Assembly: GCA_900557435.1 (NCBI GenBank)
Contig: USSH01000131.1
Coordinates: 1 to 7,017, forward strand
Direction: 5' to 3'
Source of the DNA: an uncultured Coprococcus sp.
GTDB taxonomy: Bacteria > Bacillota > Clostridia > Lachnospirales > Lachnospiraceae
DNA: 7,017 nt
Numbering within the stretch: the first letter of the stretch is position 1; each line of letters opens with the position of its first letter. Below are positions 1 through 5,565 of the stretch, one piece after another. The notes under the pieces were generated by a model, which was not told where the DNA came from, ran no database searches, and saw only the letters and a list, made by a program, of their open reading frames with translations. Both the position numbers and the translations under genes were made by a program.

Positions 1-370
1 AGCCCATCCTGCATCCGACCTGTGAAGATATACACACAGAATTACCATGTTTATACCTCATAAGGACACTCTCTATCACATTCCCATCAAACAGTCTGAA
101 CAGAAATTTGTTAGTTCCATCATCCTTTGATTCAAGTCTGGTCACGACATCTACACCATATATATCCTGGCTGTCCATAAGCTCACGAAGTGTCTTTGGC
201 AGATTGGTCATCTCCTCCGTACTATCTGCAAGCTTAACATGAAACCACTGGTAAATCTGTTTTGCCCTAAACGCAGGCTGCCCCACACTCGTTACCCAGT
301 CTTTTAACTCATCGACCGTCATCGACTTCAGATCATTTCCTGTACCCGTCTTTTTCTCTACTATGTCCAT
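1..370 (-). CDS. rlmN: Dual-specificity 23S rRNA / tRNA adenine-C2 methyltransferase RlmN, C-terminus beyond window edge
   Basis: Radical-SAM enzyme that makes 2-methyladenosine at A2503 of 23S rRNA and, in studied members, A37 of some tRNAs. Only the first 123 codons are present. The start ATG at 370 follows the rsmB stop by ten bases, with AGGA eight bases upstream. The reading begins MDIVEKKTGTGNDLKSM and shows the family's N-terminal helical domain (ELKDWV, about 21-26, and PAFRAKQIYQWF at 32-43), then TRLESKDDGTNKFLF (88-102) leading to the catalytic barrel. The last residues are CISSQVGCRMG: C120 is the first cysteine of the CX3CX2C iron-sulfur motif, and the next codon begins with T at the edge, consistent with its second cysteine. 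The segment is too short to be in the track of longer reading frames but is unambiguous by family features and by its place after rsmB. Confidence 0.95.
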   Translation of the reverse strand, partial: MDIVEKKTGTGNDLKSMTVDELKDWVTSVGQPAFRAKQIYQWFHVKLADSTEEMTNLPKTLRELMDSQDIYGVDVVTRLESKDDGTNKFLFRLFDGNVIESVLMRYKHGNSVCISSQVGCRMG

Positions 371-378
371 ATATGTAT

Positions 379-382
379 TCCT
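379..382 (-). promoter_or_regulatory. Ribosome binding site of rlmN, overlapping rsmB stop
   Basis: Minus-strand AGGA, in the context GATAGGAA, eight bases before the rlmN ATG. It shares two bases with the rsmB TAG stop, the same arrangement as at the fmt/rsmB junction. Confidence 0.7.
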
Positions 383-1715
383 ATCTTCTCACAAATTTTG
401 AGATAAAAAATCCGTCACATTCATCTATTCCCTGACGCAAAGTTACATAACCCTTCTCTCCGCCATGTTGCGGGATCAGATCATCTATTCCGCAGAGATC
501 AAAGTCATGAGTCTCAGCAAACCATCTGGCATTATCTTCATTCTCCACGCTATCTATAGTACAGGTCGAATAAACTAGCGTTCCGCCTTTCTTCACATAC
601 CTGCACGCCACATCAAGTATACTTCTCTGAAGTTCTGCCAGTTCCTTTATGCTGTCTCCTGTGACATGGTATTTTATATCATTTTTTCTGCCCATTATTC
701 CAAGTCCCGAACATGGCAGATCAGCTATAACCACGTCAGCTTTATCCACCAGTGACTCATCGAGCTCCCTCGCATCATAGGCCTGAACCATAACATTATC
801 CAGTCCCAGTCTTTCTACATTCTCCTCTATCAGCTCCACTTTCTTCTCTGTCAGATCTCTCGATATGACTCTGCCTGTCTTTCCTGCCAGTGATGCGGCA
901 AACATCGTCTTTCCTCCAGGTGCTGCACATACATCTATCACTGTATATCCTTCTCTGATATCCGCAGCCCGGACCGCAAGGCATGAGCTTTGATCCTGTA
1001 CAACAAATTCGCCATCAAAAAATCCCGGTACCTTGCGAATATAGTCATACCCGCTTATGAGTAGTGATGTATCATTAAGAGTTCCCCTGACAACTTTGAT
1101 TTCGTTCTGTTCCAGTTTTTTTGCAAATGTCTCCACGTCTATTTTATCAGTGTTTACTCTTATAGAGGTTGGTCTCTCACTGTCACCACTTGCAAGCATT
1201 TTATCTATAATGTCATAGCTATAGTCTTTTTCAAGAACAGCCAGCAGTTCTTCCGGAACAGAATACTTCACCGAATAGAACAGTCTCTCATTCTCTTTGA
1301 TATCTGGAAAAACTATATCATCCTTACCACGTGCTATGTTTCTAAGCACACCATTCACAAATCCTCTAAGGCTTCCAAATCCATGATCCACAGCCAGCTT
1401 GACACATAGATTACACGCTGTGTGATCCTGCACTGAATCCATGTAAAACATCTCATATGTACCCATCCTGAGAATGCATCTTATCAGCGGCTTGCATTTA
1501 TTCACCTTAGTTTTTGAGAATTGGTTGATAATATAATCCAGCCTGATACGTTTTTCCGTAACACCCTCTACCATTCGGGTTATATAAGCTCTATCCTGTT
1601 TGCTCATAAACTGATTCGCCCTGAGAGCCGTTCCCAGCGCAGTATTCGAAAAAGTATGGTTCTTTTCAATATCCAGCAGTGTCGAAAGAACCACCTCTCG
1701 GGTGTTTTTTTCCAT
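381..1715 (-). CDS. rsmB: 16S rRNA (cytosine-967 C5) methyltransferase RsmB
   Basis: S-adenosylmethionine-dependent methyltransferase that makes m5C at position 967 (E. coli numbering) of 16S rRNA during small-subunit assembly. The 444-residue product has a NusB-like RNA-binding N-terminal domain (about 1-140), a connecting region containing RPTSIRVNT (181-189), and a Rossmann methyltransferase domain from about 250. Visible motifs are the SAM-binding DVCAAPGGKT (261-270), DLPCSGLG (332-339) with C335, and YSTCTIDSVENE (382-393) with the catalytic C385. The pair of cysteines is diagnostic of RNA m5C methyltransferases, and the NusB domain separates RsmB from RsmF-type enzymes. The C-terminus DGFFISKFVRR matches the usual family ending. 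The ATG at 1715 has AGGAG about five bases upstream, overlapping the fmt stop codon. The site specificity is assigned from family and neighbourhood, not shown by the sequence itself. Confidence 0.96.
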   Translation of the reverse strand: MEKNTREVVLSTLLDIEKNHTFSNTALGTALRANQFMSKQDRAYITRMVEGVTEKRIRLDYIINQFSKTKVNKCKPLIRCILRMGTYEMFYMDSVQDHTACNLCVKLAVDHGFGSLRGFVNGVLRNIARGKDDIVFPDIKENERLFYSVKYSVPEELLAVLEKDYSYDIIDKMLASGDSERPTSIRVNTDKIDVETFAKKLEQNEIKVVRGTLNDTSLLISGYDYIRKVPGFFDGEFVVQDQSSCLAVRAADIREGYTVIDVCAAPGGKTMFAASLAGKTGRVISRDLTEKKVELIEENVERLGLDNVMVQAYDARELDESLVDKADVVIADLPCSGLGIMGRKNDIKYHVTGDSIKELAELQRSILDVACRYVKKGGTLVYSTCTIDSVENEDNARWFAETHDFDLCGIDDLIPQHGGEKGYVTLRQGIDECDGFFISKFVRR

Positions 1716-1720
1716 ACCTT

Positions 1721-1725
1721 CTCCT
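1721..1725 (-). promoter_or_regulatory. Ribosome binding site of rsmB, overlapping fmt stop
   Basis: Minus-strand TAGGAGAAGGT before the rsmB ATG: the fmt TAG stop shares bases with AGGAG. Termination and re-initiation occur at nearly the same place, so translation of the two genes is probably coupled. Confidence 0.8.
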
Positions 1726-2650
1726 ATACCCTTTCTCCATCGCGCAGTTTATTTCCCGCGAGGAACGCTGCTGTGTCCATCGGCTTCTTTCCCTCTGGCT
1801 GAAGTCTGGTTATCTGAAGAGCTCCTTCACCACAAACAATAGCAAATGACTTCTTAGTCACACAGGCTATCTGCCCAGGTGCCATTCCGTCAGGTGATTC
1901 TATCACCTTCGCGCCATATATTTTTACACTCTTACCATTTATCTTCGTATATGCACATGGCCATGGCTGAAGTCCACGGATCAGTCTTTCAATCTCAGCA
2001 GCAGGCTTTGTGAAATCAATGTCTCCCATGTCCTTGCTGAGCATTGCCGCGTAACAGCTCTCTGCATCGTTCTGAACCGACCTTATAGCTGTGCCATCTT
2101 CAAGCTTGGCAAGTGTGGATATTATGAGTTCCGCGCCAGAAACCGCAAGCTTGTCCGTAAGAGTCGCTCCCGTATCGTTATCATCTATAGGTACGATAAC
2201 CTGTTCTATGATATCGCCTGTGTCCAGACCTTTAGCCATATACATGGTAGTAACGCCTGTATTCTTCTCACCATCTATGATCGCTCTCTCGATGGGCGCA
2301 GCACCTCTGTATTTTGGCAGAAGTGAGGCATGTATATTTATGCAGCCATATCGAGGAATATTTAGTATACTTTCCGGGAGTATCTGTCCATAAGCGGCAA
2401 CAACTATAGCATCTGGGGCATAATTTCCTATCGTCTCCACATTATCACTCTCCCTGAGTCTGACCGGCTGATACACCGGGATTTCGTACTCGAGGGCTTT
2501 CACCTTAACCGGTGTAGGCTGAAGGGCTTTGCTTCTTCCCTTTGGCTTATCCGGCTGGGTATAACACGCCACGATCTCATGTCCGGCTTTTACAAGACTT
2601 TCAAGAGCCTTCACGGCAAAATCCGGCGTTCCCATATATATAATTTTCAT
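1724..2650 (-). CDS. fmt: Methionyl-tRNA formyltransferase
   Basis: Transfers a formyl group from 10-formyltetrahydrofolate to Met-tRNA(fMet), allowing bacterial translation initiation. The 308-residue length is normal for the family. The N-terminal Rossmann-type domain begins MKIIYMGTPDFA (1-12) and carries the tRNA-contacting loop TQPDKPKGRSKALQPTP (31-47). The catalytic triad is visible as N105 and H107 in INIHASLLPKYRG and D143 in GLDTGD. The C-terminal tRNA-binding barrel runs from about 207 to the end and includes the RGLQPWPCAYT segment (225-235). The ATG at 2650 is preceded by a perfect AGGAGG eight bases upstream. The gene ends eight bases before rsmB, and its TAG stop is part of the rsmB ribosome site. 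Its position directly after def is the standard pairing of the formyl-methionine cycle. Nothing is missing or odd. Confidence 0.97.
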   Translation of the reverse strand: MKIIYMGTPDFAVKALESLVKAGHEIVACYTQPDKPKGRSKALQPTPVKVKALEYEIPVYQPVRLRESDNVETIGNYAPDAIVVAAYGQILPESILNIPRYGCINIHASLLPKYRGAAPIERAIIDGEKNTGVTTMYMAKGLDTGDIIEQVIVPIDDNDTGATLTDKLAVSGAELIISTLAKLEDGTAIRSVQNDAESCYAAMLSKDMGDIDFTKPAAEIERLIRGLQPWPCAYTKINGKSVKIYGAKVIESPDGMAPGQIACVTKKSFAIVCGEGALQITRLQPEGKKPMDTAAFLAGNKLRDGERV

Positions 2651-2658
2651 CTGTCATT

Positions 2659-2664
2659 CCTCCT
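2659..2664 (-). promoter_or_regulatory. Ribosome binding site of fmt
   Basis: Perfect AGGAGG on the minus strand, eight bases before the fmt ATG at 2650. Confidence 0.9.
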
Positions 2665-2711
2665 GTCATATTGAACGTCAGCACATTTCTTCATATCAGC
2701 TATTCATATTC

Positions 2712-2752
2712 GTTATTTATTTCTGTTTTTATTATTGTTATTTATTTCTGTT
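2712..2752. repeat. 16-bp direct repeat spanning the def stop codon and the def-fmt spacer
   Basis: The plus-strand sequence GTTATTTATTTCTGTT is found at 2712-2727 and again at 2737-2752, starts 25 bases apart. The second copy covers the last two codons and stop of def; the first lies wholly in the 91-nt spacer before fmt. The nine bases between copies are A+T only apart from one G at the edge of the second copy region, and no stem-loop can be drawn. Confidence 0.92.
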
Positions 2753-3209
2753 CAACCTCATGAAGGCCATCCAGAACCAGATCCTTGTACAGCTTTCCAT
2801 CAAGATGATCCAGTTCATGGCATATAGCCCTGGCAAGGAGTCCCTCACCCTCGACTGTGAATTCTTCCATGTTCTCATCATATGCCTTACACACAACATG
2901 CATAGGACGTGTAACGGTTCCGAACTTTCCCGGCAGGCTAAGGCATCCCTCCTCGCCTGTCTGTTCGCCATCAGCCTCTATAATCTCTGGATTTATAAGA
3001 CACAATGGATTGTCGTCACACACGTCTATCACGACTATCCTCTTGAGTATTCCAACCTGTGGAGCTGCAAGGCCTACACCATTTGCCTCATACATTGTCT
3101 CAAACATATCATCTATAAGCGTCAATGTTCTGTCATCCATTTTCGTAACAGGTCTGCAAGTCTTTCTAAGTATATCATCTCCATCAAGTCTAATATTTCT
3201 TATTGCCAT
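2742..3209 (-). CDS. def: Peptide deformylase
   Basis: Metalloenzyme that removes the N-formyl group from the initiator methionine of new proteins at the ribosome, reversing the mark added by the product of the next gene, fmt. The 155 residues carry all three family motifs: GVGLAAPQVG (44-53), EGCLS (87-91) with the metal ligand C89, and HELDH (131-135) with ligands H131 and H135 and catalytic E132. The residue before HELDH is Cys where E. coli has Gln, a variation I believe is common in clostridial enzymes. The ATG at 3209 is chosen as the start: AAGGAG lies nine bases upstream and the protein then begins MAIRNIRL, as expected. The frame can be extended to a TTG at 3236, but that would place the ribosome site inside the coding sequence. 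Two A+T-rich spacers with short repeats flank the gene, and its stop codon lies inside a 16-bp direct repeat. Confidence 0.96.
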   Translation of the reverse strand: MAIRNIRLDGDDILRKTCRPVTKMDDRTLTLIDDMFETMYEANGVGLAAPQVGILKRIVVIDVCDDNPLCLINPEIIEADGEQTGEEGCLSLPGKFGTVTRPMHVVCKAYDENMEEFTVEGEGLLARAICHELDHLDGKLYKDLVLDGLHEVEQK

Positions 3210-3218
3210 GTCTGTAAT

Positions 3219-3224
3219 CTCCTT
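3219..3224 (-). promoter_or_regulatory. Ribosome binding site of def, decides its start
   Basis: AAGGAG on the minus strand, nine bases before the ATG at 3209. It rules against the TTG at 3236 as start, because that choice would translate the ribosome site itself as Lys-Glu-Lys-Glu. Confidence 0.85.
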
Positions 3225-3240
3225 TTCTTTACTCAACTAA

Positions 3241-3264
3241 TTCATATTCTTTTTCATATTCTTT
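3241..3264. repeat. Perfect 12-bp tandem repeat, two copies, in the priA-def spacer
   Basis: The plus-strand unit TTCATATTCTTT occurs twice with no gap (3241-3252 and 3253-3264). It lies in the 73-nt untranslated stretch between the priA stop and the def ATG, just upstream of the def ribosome site. No hairpin or good promoter is visible in this spacer. Confidence 0.95.
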
Positions 3265-3282
3265 CAAATGCATATGCTTATA

Positions 3283-5565
3283 TCAATACATGTTCATAGG
3301 ATTAAAGTCAAAGAATACATTTATGCCTGTGTTGGCACATTTATCTTCTTCGCATTTCGTCGATTTCGTCGTTTTCATCCATGCCTCAACTGTGTTTTTC
3401 ACATCTACAAGCACATTGTAATCCTTATTCTTTATATATATCACTTTTCGGTACATATCTTTTATCTTTGACAGAGCCGGCTCCGAAGGTCCGATAACTG
3501 ACATGTTCCTCACGTCTTTGAATTTTTCCCTTATAAGAGAATACAACCTATCCATTATATTGGCAAGCTGTTCTTCATCGTTACCCACCGCCATTATCAC
3601 CAGCATATTCCAAAATGGAGGATAACGCATGAATGAACGATAAGCACTCTCGGTCTCGTAGAACGATCTATAGTCCTGATTTGCCGCAGCTATTATCGCA
3701 TAATTATCCGGCTTATATGTCTGGATCACAACCTTGCCCGGCACATCACCTCTGCCGGCCCGTCCAGCGGCCTGGGTGAGAAGATCAAATGTTCTCTCTC
3801 CGGCTCTGTAATCTCCATCAAACAATGTAAGATCAGCCAGAAGAATACCAACCAGCGTCACATTTGCAAAGTCATGGCCCTTTACTATCATCTGTGTTCC
3901 TATGAGAATATCGGCCTCACCTTTGCCAAAGCTGTCCAATATCTGTTCGTGTGAGTTCTTTTTTGACGTTGTATCCCTGTCCATTCTGAGCGTCCTGGCT
4001 CCGGGGAACATTCTGCGCACCTCCTGCTCCACCTTCTCAGTGCCGGTTCCATAACCACCTATCAGCTTTGATCCGCAGGACGGACAGGTCTTTGGTTCGT
4101 CCACCGCATACCCACAGTAATGACATATAAGCCTACCATCGCTCCCGGAAATATGTCTGGTCATGGATACATCACAATGTGGACATTTTATCACTTCTCC
4201 ACAATTTCTACAGGATACAAAACTATTGAATCCTCTCTTGTTAATGAAGAGCATTATCTGTTCCCGATTCTCCAGTCTGTTTGCTATATCTTCCGCGAGT
4301 TCATTACTTATGATCGACCTGTTTCCACAGCGGAGTTCTTCTCTGAGATCCACTATGCTTGTCTCCGCCATAGCTCTGTCAGAAACCCTCTCGCCCATGT
4401 ACCACAATTTAAACCGACCTTCCAAAGCACTCTTATAGCTCTCAACAGACGGTGTTGCCGATCCCAGTATGACACTTGCCCCCTCTAGCTCAGCGCGCTT
4501 TATCGCAGTCTCTCTGGCATGATATTTAGGCGGATTATCACTTTTATAACTTCCCTCATGCTCCTCATCAATTATTATAAGTCCCAACCTCTCAAACGGC
4601 GTGAAAAGAGCAGATCTTGGTCCTATCACCACATCCACATCTCCCTTTCGGGCACGCTCAAACTGATCATATTTCTCACCACTGCTGAGCCGGGAATTTA
4701 CCACAGTCACGCGATCCCCAAAGTACCTCGTAAAATGCTTTATGGTCTGATATGTAAGGGCTATCTCTGGTATAAGTACGATAGCCTGTTTTCCCTGTTC
4801 TATAACTCTGCGAATACAATGTATATATACCTCGGTCTTACCACTTCCCGTAACTCCGTGAAGCAGATAAGTTCTGTGTATTCCGCGTTCAAACTCTTCT
4901 CCGAATTCACTCACTATCTGTCTCTGTATATCATTTAATTCTATATCAGGAAGGGCTTCAGCCTCATTTATCACAGTCTCGGATGTAACCTTCCTGTAAC
5001 AGTTGTCCTCTGTCACTATAAGCACACCTTCATTCTGCATGGACTTCACTGTCGACGATGACACCCCAAGATCTCCGGTGATCACAGACATCGGCAGAAC
5101 CTTTGACTGCATCAGTGCCCTTAGAAGTCTGAGTCTGGCAGATGCATTCTTTTTTAAATACCTGTATTCTAGCTCATCTGTATTTTCTGCAGTCAAAGCA
5201 ACATATTTTACCGTAACCGATCTTACCGTCTTTTTTACCGGGAGAACTGTCTGCAGCGCATTTATCATCGTAGAACCATAATTCTCTTTGATCCATCCGG
5301 CAAGAGCCAGCAGTCTTCCACTGGCTGCAACTCCCTCCATGCTCACTGAGTTTATAGCCTTAAGCTTTGTCCTGTCATAATCCGTATGGTCAGTTATATC
5401 TATGACATATCCTTTTCTCAAGGTGTCGCCTCTTCCGAAGGGGATATTGACCTGGCATCCGATTTTCACGTTTTGTATGAGATCTTCAGGAATGACATAT
5501 TGGAATGCCCTGTCTATCGCCTCATGGGATATATCAATTATCACGTCCGCATATAACTCCTGCAT
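3283..5565 (-). CDS. priA: Primosomal protein N' (PriA), replication-restart 3'-5' DNA helicase
   Basis: PriA recognises abandoned replication forks and reloads the replicative helicase. The 760-residue product has the full family layout: an N-terminal 3'-DNA-end-binding domain (about 1-105), a winged-helix region (about 110-200), then the helicase core. Seen directly: Walker A GVTGSGKT (237-244), PEIALT (266-271), Walker B DEEH (333-336) followed by the aromatic-rich loop to about 351, GSATPS (368-373), GTQMIVKGHDF (556-566) and QAAGRAGR (598-605). Eight cysteines at 452, 455, 461, 464, 481, 484, 494 and 497 form the two zinc sites inserted between the helicase lobes. The C-terminal domain ends in a family-like FDFNPMNMY, preceded by an unusual Lys/Thr/Cys-rich stretch (about 731-747). 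The ATG at 5565 has GGAGGA five bases upstream, inside the end of murE. All catalytic motifs are intact, so the protein should be active. A 73-nt spacer separates it from def. Confidence 0.97.
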   Translation of the reverse strand: MQELYADVIIDISHEAIDRAFQYVIPEDLIQNVKIGCQVNIPFGRGDTLRKGYVIDITDHTDYDRTKLKAINSVSMEGVAASGRLLALAGWIKENYGSTMINALQTVLPVKKTVRSVTVKYVALTAENTDELEYRYLKKNASARLRLLRALMQSKVLPMSVITGDLGVSSSTVKSMQNEGVLIVTEDNCYRKVTSETVINEAEALPDIELNDIQRQIVSEFGEEFERGIHRTYLLHGVTGSGKTEVYIHCIRRVIEQGKQAIVLIPEIALTYQTIKHFTRYFGDRVTVVNSRLSSGEKYDQFERARKGDVDVVIGPRSALFTPFERLGLIIIDEEHEGSYKSDNPPKYHARETAIKRAELEGASVILGSATPSVESYKSALEGRFKLWYMGERVSDRAMAETSIVDLREELRCGNRSIISNELAEDIANRLENREQIMLFINKRGFNSFVSCRNCGEVIKCPHCDVSMTRHISGSDGRLICHYCGYAVDEPKTCPSCGSKLIGGYGTGTEKVEQEVRRMFPGARTLRMDRDTTSKKNSHEQILDSFGKGEADILIGTQMIVKGHDFANVTLVGILLADLTLFDGDYRAGERTFDLLTQAAGRAGRGDVPGKVVIQTYKPDNYAIIAAANQDYRSFYETESAYRSFMRYPPFWNMLVIMAVGNDEEQLANIMDRLYSLIREKFKDVRNMSVIGPSEPALSKIKDMYRKVIYIKNKDYNVLVDVKNTVEAWMKTTKSTKCEEDKCANTGINVFFDFNPMNMY
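3354..3371. repeat. 9-bp tandem repeat inside the 3' end of priA
   Basis: The plus-strand unit ATTTCGTCG occurs twice in a row (3354-3362, 3363-3371). It is in frame as three codons and encodes part of the Thr-Lys-rich stretch before the PriA C-terminus. Confidence 0.9.

Noticed and set aside
796..984. Minus-strand 62-codon frame inside rsmB
   Set aside because: It lies in another frame over the RsmB SAM-binding motif, with no ribosome site or recognisable feature.
2651..2741. Terminator or attenuator between def and fmt
   Set aside because: T-rich runs are present on the plus strand, but no G+C-rich inverted repeat precedes them in either direction, and the operon continues directly into fmt.
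3210..3236. Extension of def to a TTG start at 3236
   Set aside because: The extra nine residues are a translation of the AAGGAG ribosome site and do not match the expected deformylase N-terminus.
3210..3282. Internal promoter for def, for example minus-strand TTGAAA followed by TATGAA
   Set aside because: The -10 candidate matches only 4 of 6 consensus bases and the spacing is about 15 bases. In A+T-rich sequence this is easily found by chance.
2760..3299. A 179-codon open frame on the plus strand covering the whole of def and its upstream spacer
   Set aside because: It is antisense to a gene with all deformylase motifs, has no ribosome site at its start, and its composition (Ile/His/Cys/Ser-rich) is typical of a shadow frame.
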